A stretch of DNA of 6,669 bases from Candidatus Bathyarchaeota archaeon (GTDB lineage: Archaea > Thermoproteota > Bathyarchaeia > Bathyarchaeales > Bathyarchaeaceae), in assembly GCA_020344435.1 (NCBI GenBank), contig CP070826.1, positions 915,583-922,251 of the forward strand, read 5' to 3'. Numbering within the stretch: the stretch's first letter is position 1; the number at the start of each line of letters is the position of its first letter. The notes under the pieces were generated by a model. It was not told the origin of the DNA, did no database searches, and was given only the letters and a program-made list of their open reading frames with translations. The position numbers and the translations under genes are program-made. Of this stretch, positions 1-5,796 are shown in pieces.

Positions 1-362
1 GAGTCAACGATCTTGGTTCTGTCGAAGTCTTCCATGGCGAGGCGTGAGGTTCGGACGACCATCTTTTTTCTTCTCAGGAATTGCTGTTCGATGTCTTCTG
101 TGAAGTCAACCATTGTCCGTCCCAAGTCGGTGAGGACGTACTTTCTGGTTTTGGCCTCTGGGTCTATGAGATTTGCTTTCAAGAGTAGTTTTAGGTGGTA
201 GGCGAATCTTCCTGCGTCTCTTGTTGGGTTAAGGCGCAAGGCGTTCATCAATTCTGTGTAGGATAAGGACCCCCTCTCGAATAGTAGACCTAGGATTTTC
301 AGCCTGAGGGGGGATGATGTTGCTTTTAGCACTCTTAGACCTGGTCTGCGGCGACGGGGCAT
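1..362 (-). CDS. Winged-helix DNA-binding protein with C-terminal ATP-cone-like segment (partial, 3' end outside window)
   Basis: The first 120 residues are visible and the gene continues past base 1. Residues about 15-85 read as a winged helix-turn-helix: SPLRLKILGLLFERG opens the fold, GRFAYHLKLLLKANLI (50-64 region) is the expected recognition-helix part of an ArsR/MarR-like domain, and TRKYVLTDLG is a wing followed by the usual 'LT..G' turn. From residue 99 the text KMVVRTSRLAMEDFDRTKIV resembles the start of an ATP-cone, the nucleotide-binding module of NrdR and ribonucleotide reductases (hydrophobic strand, then 'FDR.KI'). I infer a transcription regulator that could sense ATP/dATP. The ATG at 362 is preceded by GAGG (373-370, minus strand) with 7 bases between, and by an A/T-rich box at 399-406. 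The wHTH call is fairly safe; the ATP-cone call rests on about 22 residues. Confidence 0.75.
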   Translation of the reverse strand, partial: MPRRRRPGLRVLKATSSPLRLKILGLLFERGSLSYTELMNALRLNPTRDAGRFAYHLKLLLKANLIDPEAKTRKYVLTDLGRTMVDFTEDIEQQFLRRKKMVVRTSRLAMEDFDRTKIVD

Positions 363-398
363 GACGGTTCCTCTGGTGGCAGTAGATAGTCTAAAAAA

Positions 399-406
399 TT
401 AAATAA
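399..406 (-). promoter_or_regulatory. Candidate TATA box for the winged-helix gene
   Basis: Read on the minus strand this is TTATTTAA inside a longer A/T run (392-407). Its centre is about 40 bases ahead of the ATG at 362. An archaeal start of transcription about 27 bases downstream would fall near 375, leaving a leader of roughly 13 bases that still contains the GAGG Shine-Dalgarno. Position and composition fit; no experiment is implied. Confidence 0.4.
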
Positions 407-552
407 TCTTTCGGATAGATTGGCACGTGGGAGCCAAGTCTTGGAAGAATATTATCTTCAACACGGCTACATCATTAGGTTTTAAGTGTGCTCTCTGTGT
501 TAGGCTTTGGTGGAATAATGCTTATGTGAGGCTTACATTATGAGATGCTACG

Positions 553-630
553 GGGGCTGTCGGCTAGCATGGTCTAGGCTCTGAGCCTCGGGCGCTCGGG
601 ACCCCGGTTCAAATCCGGGCAGCCCCACCA
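553..630 (+). tRNA. tRNA-Pro (anticodon CGG), CCA encoded, no intron
   Basis: The full cloverleaf can be folded by hand. The acceptor stem GGGGCTG (553-559) pairs perfectly with CAGCCCC (620-626), followed by A73 and an encoded CCA (628-630). The D stem GGCT/GGCT (562-565 with 577-580) has two G-U pairs and an 11-base loop with A14, G15, G18G19 and A21. The anticodon stem TGAGC/GCTCG (582-586 with 594-598) closes the loop CTCGGGC, giving T33 and anticodon C589-G590-G591 = CGG, which reads proline codon CCG. The variable loop is four bases. The T arm is CCCGG-TTCAAAT-CCGGG (603-619). No intron interrupts the anticodon loop. A short T run (656-659) follows downstream. A weak TATA-like CTTATG lies at 521-526, about 30 bases upstream. 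Confidence 0.96.
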
Positions 631-720
631 AGCGAGAATTGAACCAGCTGTCCAGTTTTCTCAGTTCTTTCTGAGTCGAAGTTTGTGCAGCGCACCACAG
701 AAACTGAGAGGATACCATTC

Positions 721-735
721 GAAAATCCTTTATAG
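721..735 (+). promoter_or_regulatory. Candidate BRE/TATA promoter of the YegP-like gene
   Basis: TTTATAG at 729-735 is preceded by the purine/A-rich GAAAATCC (721-728), a plausible TFB recognition element. Transcription would begin near 757-760. That places the possible ATG at 744 upstream of the transcript, which is why the start at 774/777 is preferred for the next gene. Confidence 0.45.
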
Positions 736-773
736 TTCTTCTTATGTCTTCAGTTCTCACAAAGGAAGGTGAG

Positions 774-986
774 ATGATGTCATCATGGCCTTACACGAAA
801 CTACCCCCAGAAGGGCGATTTGAAGTCTACAAAGACTCCGCAGGAAAATTCAGATTTAGACTAAGAGCCGCAAACAACGAGATAATAGCAGTAAGTGAAG
901 CCTACGAGTCAAAGGCAAGTTGTCAAAATGGAATCCAATCTGTCAAGGCTAATGCTGCGAAAGCCAAGATTGAAGACATGACTTAG
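774..986 (+). CDS. YegP / DUF1508 family protein, single repeat
   Basis: This protein of 70 residues carries one copy of the DUF1508 (YegP) repeat. The diagnostic parts are RFEVYKDSAGKFRFRLRAAN (15-34), the following NEIIAVSEAY, and KASCQNGIQSVKANA (47-61). Such proteins are small alpha+beta folds, often with two repeats in bacteria such as E. coli YegP. Their biochemical role is not established, although a link to stress has been proposed for some. A longer frame could start at ATG 744, but the TATA-like box at 729-735 predicts transcription from about 757, and GGAAGG (764-769) lies just ahead of the tandem ATGs at 774 and 777. Either of those is the likely start, with 777 giving better spacing. 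The C-terminal tail ends KAKIEDMT. It follows the tRNA gene on the same strand but appears to have its own promoter. Confidence 0.88.
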   Translation: MMSSWPYTKLPPEGRFEVYKDSAGKFRFRLRAANNEIIAVSEAYESKASCQNGIQSVKANAAKAKIEDMT

Positions 987-1021
987 AGAGCACCAGCGCT
1001 TGAAACAGTCGAACAATACAA

Positions 1022-1049
1022 GACAAACACTCAAACATTCACGTTTGTC
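1022..1049 (+). repeat. Inverted repeat GACAAAC / GTTTGTC after the YegP-like gene
   Basis: A perfect 7-base inverted repeat (1022-1028 and 1043-1049) with 14 bases between lies 35 bases after the YegP stop and about 50 bases ahead of the next gene's TATA-like box. It could be an RNA hairpin ending the upstream transcript, or an operator. No T run follows, so a terminator role is weakly supported. Confidence 0.35.
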
Positions 1050-1098
1050 CCAGCTTTCTCGTAGGTCCACATTAGGTTCTCCTAGCAGAGCCCACGCA

Positions 1099-1110
1099 TA
1101 AATTATATAT
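1099..1110 (+). promoter_or_regulatory. Candidate TATA box of the carboxypeptidase gene
   Basis: TAAATTATATAT is a strong archaeal TATA match in otherwise mixed sequence. A start of transcription near 1131-1134 would exclude the in-frame TTG at 1114 and support translation from ATG 1153 with a leader of about 20 bases. Confidence 0.55.
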
Positions 1111-1152
1111 TTCTTGAATGGAACGTTTACCACGATCAGCGTGGTAGAAACA

Positions 1153-2685
1153 ATGGAAAAATTAGCTCTTAGCTACAACAAGCTGATGGAAAAAGCCAAG
1201 GCAATCCCGATACTCGAGTCGACAGAATCGATCATCCACTGGGACATGGAAACGAAGATGCCTCCAAAAGGAATAAAACTTCGAAGCGAACAGCTGGCAA
1301 TGCTGAGCAGAATTGAGCATAAAACCATCACTGATTCAGAGATCGGAGCCCTCATAGAGAGAATAGAAAACCACAAAGATTATGACACTCTCGATCAGAT
1401 TCAGAAGAGAAACCTGTATCTGATGAGAAAACGCTATAACGAAGAGACTAAACTACCCGAAGAACTCGTGGTAGAAACTGCAAGACAACAAGCTATCACC
1501 GTCGACACTTGGAAGAAGGCGAAAGCCTCCAAAGACTTCCCCATGTTCAAACCGGAACTCGAAAAGCTCATCAATCTAAAAAAGAAAGCCGCTGACATCC
1601 TGATGAAGGTAAAACACACTGCAACACTCTACGATGCCCTCATCGACATCTACGAGCCCAAAATGACAGCTGAAGCTATCACAAGAATCTTCAACGAGCT
1701 AAAAAAAGGCTTGGTTTCTGTGATAGAAAAATGCCAAGCAGCTAAGAAACAACCAGACGCATCCATCCTCCAACGCAATGTCCCCATCAACATACAACGC
1801 AGGATTTCGAATTCGCTGGCTAGGTTCATCGAGTACGATGTGGAGTCAGAGAAAGCCGGAGGTCGAATCGACGAAACCGAGCACCCCTTCACGACTGGCT
1901 ACTACGACGATGTACGGATTACTACACATTACTACGAAAAGAAATTCGCATCCTCCTTGTTCTCTGTGCTGCATGAAGGAGGTCACGCCATCTACGACCA
2001 GATTCTGAATCCAAAATGGATTTATCAACCAGTCGGAGAAAGCTGCTCTCTGGGATTCCACGAGTCTCAGTCAAGGTTCGTGGAGAATATTGTGGGAAGA
2101 TCCCGAGAATTCTGGGTCTACTACCTTCCAAAACTAAAAGAGCTTACTGGAAACATCTTTTCGGATGTTGACGTGGATACGATTGTCTTCGCCGTCAATC
2201 AGGTCAAACCCTCAAAGATTCGCATCGAGGCAGATGAGGTCACCTATTCTCTCCACGTAATCATTCGGTTTGAAATAGAGCGGGACTTGATGGCTGACAA
2301 GATCGAAATAGCAGAACTTCCTGAGGTCTGGAACCAGAAATACGAGGATTACCTTGGCGTGGACATTCAGAACGACTCTGAGGGTGTTATGCAGGACACG
2401 CACTGGGCCAGCGGCTACTATGGCTATTTCCCGACCTACGCATTAGGCAACATCTACAGTGGACAGATTCTGGCCCAGATACGAAAAGACATACCAAACT
2501 GGAAGAAACAGATCACAAAGGGAAACTTCCACAACATCAAACAGTGGCTGACAAAGAATGTTTATCGTCATGCAAATCTCTATGACCCCGCCGATCTCAT
2601 CGAGAAAATTGCCGGCGAACATATCAATGCTAGACACTTTCTCGAATACCTAAACGAGAAGTACTCAAGGCTCTATGGATTCTAG
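1153..2685 (+). CDS. Zinc metallocarboxypeptidase, M32 family (carboxypeptidase Taq-like)
   Basis: This 510-residue cytoplasmic zinc exopeptidase removes residues from the C-terminus of peptides. M32 enzymes usually have broad specificity and are close to this length. All family landmarks are in place: DDVRITT (252-258), the HEXXH zinc site as HEGGH (274-278, with H274 and H278 as ligands and E275 as catalytic base), and HESQSR (303-308), whose E304 is the third zinc ligand. DEVTYSLH follows at 361-368 and GVMQDTHWASGYYGYFPTY at 411-429. The N-terminus (ILESTESIIHWDMETKMPPKG) matches the usual M32 opening. There is no signal peptide. The frame extends back to a TTG at 1114, but the TATA-like box at 1099-1110 and the GGTAG at 1143-1147 favour ATG 1153; GTG 1141 is a second option. 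The gene is complete, with no missing catalytic residue, and converges on the FAD enzyme. It probably has a housekeeping role in peptide turnover. Confidence 0.96.
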   Translation: MEKLALSYNKLMEKAKAIPILESTESIIHWDMETKMPPKGIKLRSEQLAMLSRIEHKTITDSEIGALIERIENHKDYDTLDQIQKRNLYLMRKRYNEETKLPEELVVETARQQAITVDTWKKAKASKDFPMFKPELEKLINLKKKAADILMKVKHTATLYDALIDIYEPKMTAEAITRIFNELKKGLVSVIEKCQAAKKQPDASILQRNVPINIQRRISNSLARFIEYDVESEKAGGRIDETEHPFTTGYYDDVRITTHYYEKKFASSLFSVLHEGGHAIYDQILNPKWIYQPVGESCSLGFHESQSRFVENIVGRSREFWVYYLPKLKELTGNIFSDVDVDTIVFAVNQVKPSKIRIEADEVTYSLHVIIRFEIERDLMADKIEIAELPEVWNQKYEDYLGVDIQNDSEGVMQDTHWASGYYGYFPTYALGNIYSGQILAQIRKDIPNWKKQITKGNFHNIKQWLTKNVYRHANLYDPADLIEKIAGEHINARHFLEYLNEKYSRLYGF

Positions 2686-2687
2686 CT

Positions 2688-2739
2688 AGCGATGAGCAAG
2701 CCCCTGTTATGTTTAGATTAGATTGCTCATACGTTCGCT
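2688..2739. terminator. Interrupted inverted repeat between convergent genes (possible two-way terminator)
   Basis: AGCGATGAGCAA (2688-2699) faces TTGCTCA (2723-2729) and, after a short insertion, TCGCT (2735-2739). The inner eight bases, ATGAGCAA/TTGCTCAT, pair perfectly across 23 bases. It starts three bases after the carboxypeptidase stop and ends 22 bases before the stop of the convergent FAD gene. It could fold on either transcript. There is no strong T tract, so this is only a candidate. Confidence 0.35.
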
Positions 2740-2760
2740 GACAAAGACTCAGGTATCAAA

Positions 2761-4200
2761 TCAGGCTGGGACCCTTGACCTAGGTCTACTCGTCTCTGTC
2801 ATCAATTCATCAGCAGCAGTATTTGCCGTCTTCTCTCTTCTGAGGATTTCCCGTGCAACGATGATCCCAGAAGCCGAGGCTTGAACGAGTCCTCGGGTAA
2901 CCCCTGCGCCGTCGCCTATAGTGAACAAATTGTCGATTTTGGTCTCTAAGCAGTCATTCAGCTCCAGCCTCGAAGAGTAGAACTTGACCTCAACACCATA
3001 CAATAATGTATGATTCGAGTTTATTCCAGGGGCGATCTTGTCCATCGCCTCAAGCATCTCACGAATGTCAGCAAGATAACGATAGGGGAGCACAAAGCTC
3101 AGATCTCCGGGCGTAGCATTCTTCAAGGTCGGAACAACTATGCTTCTGGAGATTCTTCCTTCGGTTGAACGCCTTCCAGCCTTGAGGTCTCCGAGCCTCT
3201 GGATTATCACACCCCCACTGAGAAGATTTGAGAGTCTAGCGAGATATTTACCATAGGCAATAGGTTCTCTGAAGGGCTCCGTGAAGGCAGTGGTAACTAG
3301 AATCGCGAAGTTTGTGTTTCCAGTCTTCCTTTCAGCGTAGCTCTGCCCATTCACAGTCAAGATGCCATCATATGATTCAGTGATAACCTCACCCTTAGGC
3401 GCCACACAGAAAGTTCTAACCTTATCGTCGAATGAACTCGAATAGTAGACAAATTTGGGTTCATACAAGACTTCTGTAAGCACCTCCATTACAGGAGCAT
3501 GAATCTCAACCCTAATGCCAACATCCACAGGGTTGTTTAGCGTCTTCAGCCCCAACGCTTCCGCTTCACATTTCAACCATTCAGCTCCACCCCTGCCAGG
3601 GGCTACGATGACATATTTCCCAGGTATCTTTTCGCCCTTAGTAGTCTCAACACCATCTATCCTGCCGTTCTTAACCATGAGACCCTTTACCTCTGTCTTT
3701 GTTCGAACCTCAACCTTGTCTCCTAGAGCCCTGCGCATTTCTCGAAGCGTCTGGGCGCATCTCTCTGTACCCATGTGACGTAGTTTCTGAGGAACAAGTT
3801 TCAGACCAGCAAGTGATGCCCTCCGACCGATCTCATCTATCTTGTCAGAGTCAACTCCGTAAACGTGCTTAGGAGCCCCGAACCTCAGATAAACGCTGTC
3901 CACATAGTCGATAAGTTCAGCAAGTTCTTCAGTGGTGCGATACTCATTCAGCCAACCACCTACTTCAGTCGACAATGTGAGTTTTCCGTCGCTGAAGGCA
4001 CCAGCGCCGCCCCAACCACATAATAGTGTGCATGGGCAGCAATTTATGCATCCCAAGCCTCTGCTTGCTGGGCATTTGCGCCTATCGAGATCAGGTCCCT
4101 TATCCAGCATAAGGACATTCAGCTGCATCTTTTCAGTTAGCTCTAGGGCTGAGAATATTCCAGCTGGCCCAGTTCCCACGATTATCACGTCAGATTTCAA
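2761..4200 (-). CDS. FAD-dependent dehydrogenase, COG2509-type NAD(P)/FAD oxidoreductase
   Basis: This 479-residue flavoprotein starts with a Rossmann dinucleotide-binding strand, DVIIVGTGPAG (4-14), with the acidic end of beta-2 at MLDKG (31-35). A cysteine cluster follows: C43, C51, C54, C55, C57 and C61, leading into the family signature GWGGAGAFSDGKL (62-74). Near the C-terminus, NLFTIGDGAGVTRGLVQA (about 424-441) is the second FAD contact typical of the group. The reaction and substrate of COG2509 enzymes are not established. The cysteines might hold an iron-sulfur cluster, which is inference. Translation begins at TTG (4200), the only reasonable in-frame start after the upstream stop, apart from an adjacent CTG. 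AGGGGGA in the leader acts as a Shine-Dalgarno, and a TATA-like box lies at 4243-4252. The basic, Ser/Pro-rich tail (TETSRPRSRVPA) lies outside the fold. The gene appears to be transcribed alone. Confidence 0.92.
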   Translation of the reverse strand: MKSDVIIVGTGPAGIFSALELTEKMQLNVLMLDKGPDLDRRKCPASRGLGCINCCPCTLLCGWGGAGAFSDGKLTLSTEVGGWLNEYRTTEELAELIDYVDSVYLRFGAPKHVYGVDSDKIDEIGRRASLAGLKLVPQKLRHMGTERCAQTLREMRRALGDKVEVRTKTEVKGLMVKNGRIDGVETTKGEKIPGKYVIVAPGRGGAEWLKCEAEALGLKTLNNPVDVGIRVEIHAPVMEVLTEVLYEPKFVYYSSSFDDKVRTFCVAPKGEVITESYDGILTVNGQSYAERKTGNTNFAILVTTAFTEPFREPIAYGKYLARLSNLLSGGVIIQRLGDLKAGRRSTEGRISRSIVVPTLKNATPGDLSFVLPYRYLADIREMLEAMDKIAPGINSNHTLLYGVEVKFYSSRLELNDCLETKIDNLFTIGDGAGVTRGLVQASASGIIVAREILRREKTANTAADELMTETSRPRSRVPA

Positions 4201-4242
4201 CAGTCGTCCCCCTTGGAGACCAAAAACTAGATGTCACAGGTG

Positions 4243-4252
4243 TCATATATTT
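4243..4252 (-). promoter_or_regulatory. Candidate TATA box of the FAD-dehydrogenase gene
   Basis: On the minus strand this reads AAATATATGA within GAAATATATGA, about 48 bases ahead of the TTG start. Transcription would start near 4221, leaving a leader of about 20 bases that carries the G-rich Shine-Dalgarno. Spacing matches the other archaeal promoters in this window. Confidence 0.55.
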
Positions 4253-4255
4253 CTA

Positions 4256-4558
4256 GCGCGCACATGAAAACTGAGCACCATTTCGCATGTCTACATAACT
4301 CGAGATAGTAGTGACCTCGCAAATTGTACTCCGAAGCCATCGGACCTACCCTAGAGGGGGGATAAGGAGTTGATGGAGGTAATAGCTTTGGAGAATGATT
4401 GGTGACCGAATTAATAGCTTGAGTTAATAACTTGCTAATAGGGAATCGATAGAGCGCATAACTGGGGAGGACAGGTAGCACGGTTTTATCTGGAGGCTGA
4501 TCACTACAAAACTCTGAGGGACTTCAGGACATGAGAGGAAGAGCGTTTCTATCGAGTC
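4256..4558. other. Roughly 300-base stretch with no recognisable gene; contains a repeated TAATARCTT element
   Basis: This lies between the promoter of the FAD gene and the 3' end of the UPF0147 gene. An open minus-strand frame (4227-4481, GTG start) has a composition and sequence that match nothing I know, and it would overlap the FAD promoter, so I do not call it. The clear structure is TAATAGCTT at 4380-4388 and 4412-4420, and TAATAACTT at 4425-4433; the last two sit in a 13-base near-tandem repeat. I found no convincing C/D-box pair (RTGATGA with CTGA), tRNA or riboswitch. It may simply be 3' untranslated and spacer DNA, or hold an unrecognised small RNA. Confidence 0.5.
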
Positions 4559-4837
4559 TCAATCCTTGATTGCTTCCAGTAGGCTTATCACGTTCCACAA
4601 CCGCACCCGTGTATAGGGGGGCATATTTGGGTCCTGCAGAATCTCGTCCAAGATGGATATGGCGTTTGATGCCCTCACTGCATGACTGAATTCCGTAAGC
4701 TGGAGAGCGTCGATTGATTGCCTCGCAGACCTCCTTATGTTCCGAGGGGTCGTGGTGTCCTCGGAAACCTGTCCGAGAACAGCCGCTGCCTGCTTCATTC
4801 TTTCTTCATACTCTTTAGACTTCTTTTTTCTCACCAT
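4559..4837 (-). CDS. UPF0147 family protein
   Basis: This small, all-helical archaeal protein of 92 residues has the usual UPF0147 length. It is recognised by SEDTTTPRNIRRSARQSIDAL (25-45) and by AVRASNAISILDEILQDPNMPP (53-74) with the closing RLWNVISLLEAI (79-90). The two halves look like an ancient duplication: VLGQVSEDTTTPRNIRRSA and ILDEILQDPNMPPYTRVRL align, each with an acidic pair, a proline turn and an arginine-rich helix. The function of the family is not known. The basic N-terminus (MVRKKKSKEYEER) might contact nucleic acid or ribosomes, which is speculation. The ATG at 4837 has GAGG (4849-4846) eight bases upstream. It is divergent from the zinc-ribbon gene over a 75-base gap that must hold both promoters. 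Confidence 0.92.
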   Translation of the reverse strand: MVRKKKSKEYEERMKQAAAVLGQVSEDTTTPRNIRRSARQSIDALQLTEFSHAVRASNAISILDEILQDPNMPPYTRVRLWNVISLLEAIKD

Positions 4838-4845
4838 GGAGAAAG

Positions 4846-4857
4846 CCTCTTTAGAGG
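4846..4857 (-). promoter_or_regulatory. Shine-Dalgarno of UPF0147 within a small palindrome
   Basis: On the minus strand CCTCTAAAGAGG can fold as CCTC-TAAA-GAGG, a 4-bp stem with a 4-base loop. Its 3' arm, GAGG, is the ribosome binding site of the UPF0147 gene. The same 12 bases are a near-perfect palindrome in DNA and could be an operator. The stem is short, so any effect would be modest. Confidence 0.4.
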
Positions 4858-4884
4858 GTTAATGATACTCAGATTACATACTAC

Positions 4885-4893
4885 CAATAAAAA
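4885..4893 (-). promoter_or_regulatory. Candidate TATA-like box for the UPF0147 gene
   Basis: On the minus strand this reads ATTTTTATT. Transcription would start near 4862, giving a leader of about 25 bases that includes the GAGG site. Because it lies in the short divergent gap, the same A/T-rich segment could also affect the plus-strand gene at 4913. Confidence 0.3.
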
Positions 4894-4912
4894 TCCTTTG
4901 TGAGGACTAAGA

Positions 4913-5269
4913 TTGTCCAGAGAACCAGAGAACATAAAGAACATGGCCGACCTACTTAGACAAGGCGCAACCCTGACGGAGCTTCCCTGTCCAGCATGCT
5001 CCTCGCCCCTATTTGGGATGCATAATGGAGAGCTCTGGTGTGCCCAGTGTAAGAAAAAGGTCATAGTTGTAAAGGAGGGAACGCCACCCGTTGAGGCAAC
5101 AAGCGCCATATCTCTCACAAAACTTGAATCGACACTCCTCAAGAAGATAGAGGAAATCGAAGGCGAAATAGACGAAGAAAAAGAACTGGCAAGACTGCAG
5201 GAACTGGGAACGCTCTTGTCTCTGCTTCTTGAGAACCTTGAGAAAGTAAGAAGAACCAGAAAAAGATGA
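4913..5269 (+). CDS. Autoantigen p27 (Sjogren/scleroderma autoantigen 1) family zinc-ribbon protein
   Basis: The 118-residue protein has two parts. Residues 8-50 hold the family core: IKNMADLLRQGATL leads into a zinc ribbon with C26-P-A-C29 and C43-A-Q-C46 around SPLFGMHNGELW, as in the Auto_anti-p27 family (COG1645). Residues about 68-112 are highly charged (KKIEEIEGEIDEEKELARLQ) and probably form a coiled coil, ending in a basic tail RRTRKR. The family's role is unclear; human p27 is linked to centromere and mitosis, and archaeal members are uncharacterised. Translation likely starts at TTG 4913, since GAGG (4902-4905) sits seven bases upstream; ATG 4943 is possible but would cut the conserved N-terminal helix. 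It is the first gene of a two-gene unit: its stop overlaps the next start (ATGA at 5266-5269), so the two are probably translationally coupled. Confidence 0.9.
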   Translation: MSREPENIKNMADLLRQGATLTELPCPACSSPLFGMHNGELWCAQCKKKVIVVKEGTPPVEATSAISLTKLESTLLKKIEEIEGEIDEEKELARLQELGTLLSLLLENLEKVRRTRKR

Positions 5270-5784
5270 CTCCAATTCCAGTGGGCGTACCCTCATTGTC
5301 TGGCTGCTACAAGAACTTCCCTGAGATTGTTCACGGCGTTGGGCGTCTCAATTGTGAGTTTCCAAAGGTCGAAGTACAGCAGGAGATTCTGTGTACTCTC
5401 CATAAACTGAATGAACGTGTCTTCGGGTTGAAGGATATGACAACATTTTCTTCATTAGAATGTGAGGTGAGTTTTGAGTTCGGGATGGCCGAAGGCGTCG
5501 AGTTTCATTTACTGGATGAAGAAGAGCTGCAGAGATTCAAGAGAAGTATAGTTGAAAGAGCACCGTCAGCTCTAGATTTCCTTTGCGTAATTCGTTATCA
5601 CACGTCCAAAGGCGGAAGGCGAGTTCCGTTAAGGTTTGACTACTATATGTTACGTTTCGCTTTCCGCAATGAAAACGGCTTGGAACTCCGGGTGTTCCAC
5701 CAACGAGGAATCCGGCGCGTTTCTGTTGGAGATCTTATCACCTTTTTGGCGAAATGCATCAATGAGAATCTTCAAGCCAGTTGA
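5266..5784 (+). CDS. Hypothetical protein, translationally coupled to the p27-like gene
   Basis: I do not recognise this 172-residue protein. It has no signal peptide, membrane segment or metal-binding cluster. Composition and pattern suggest an alpha+beta cytoplasmic protein: helix at about 37-54 (VEVQQEILCTLHKLNERV), strands at ECEVSFEFGM and GVEFHLL, a charged helix EEELQRFKRSIVERA (83-97), strands around FLCVIRYHTS and FDYYMLRFAFR, then a basic stretch VFHQRGIRRVSV and a final helix ITFLAKCINENL. The paired strands rich in Arg/Tyr/Phe could bind RNA or a nucleotide, which is speculation. The ATG overlaps the upstream stop by one base step (ATGA), the usual sign of coupling, so it likely works with the zinc-ribbon protein. 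The reading frame is complete, with ordinary codon use like its neighbours, which supports a real gene. Confidence 0.8.
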   Translation: MTPIPVGVPSLSGCYKNFPEIVHGVGRLNCEFPKVEVQQEILCTLHKLNERVFGLKDMTTFSSLECEVSFEFGMAEGVEFHLLDEEELQRFKRSIVERAPSALDFLCVIRYHTSKGGRRVPLRFDYYMLRFAFRNENGLELRVFHQRGIRRVSVGDLITFLAKCINENLQAS

Positions 5785-5796
5785 AATCATTGGAGC

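Noticed and set aside
553..630. tRNA-Pro as an integration (att) site
   Set aside because: No second copy of the tRNA 3' end and no integrase or mobile gene is visible in the window.
548..760. Minus-strand open frame containing GLPGFEPGSRAPEAQ
   Set aside because: This is the familiar spurious translation of the antisense of a tRNA T-arm and anticodon arm; it lies over the tRNA-Pro gene.
774..786. ATGATG-T-CATCAT inverted repeat at the start of the YegP-like gene
   Set aside because: The one-base spacer cannot form an RNA hairpin, and the sequence is explained by the tandem start codons and two serine codons; an operator role has no support.
1114..1152. TTG at 1114 as the start of the carboxypeptidase
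   Set aside because: It lies only a few bases after the TATA-like box and upstream of the expected transcript start; the extra 13 residues do not match the family N-terminus.
3515..4267. Plus-strand open frames opposite the FAD gene
   Set aside because: They are antisense to a strongly supported flavoprotein and have low-complexity Ser/Pro-rich translations typical of shadow frames.
4227..4481. Minus-strand open frame of 84 residues with a GTG start
   Set aside because: No recognisable family or good ribosome binding site, proline-rich random-looking text, and its end overlaps the promoter of the FAD gene.
4256..4558. C/D-box or other small RNA in the gene-free stretch
   Set aside because: TTGATGGA and scattered CTGA are present, but no correctly spaced C/D' and C'/D set on either strand.
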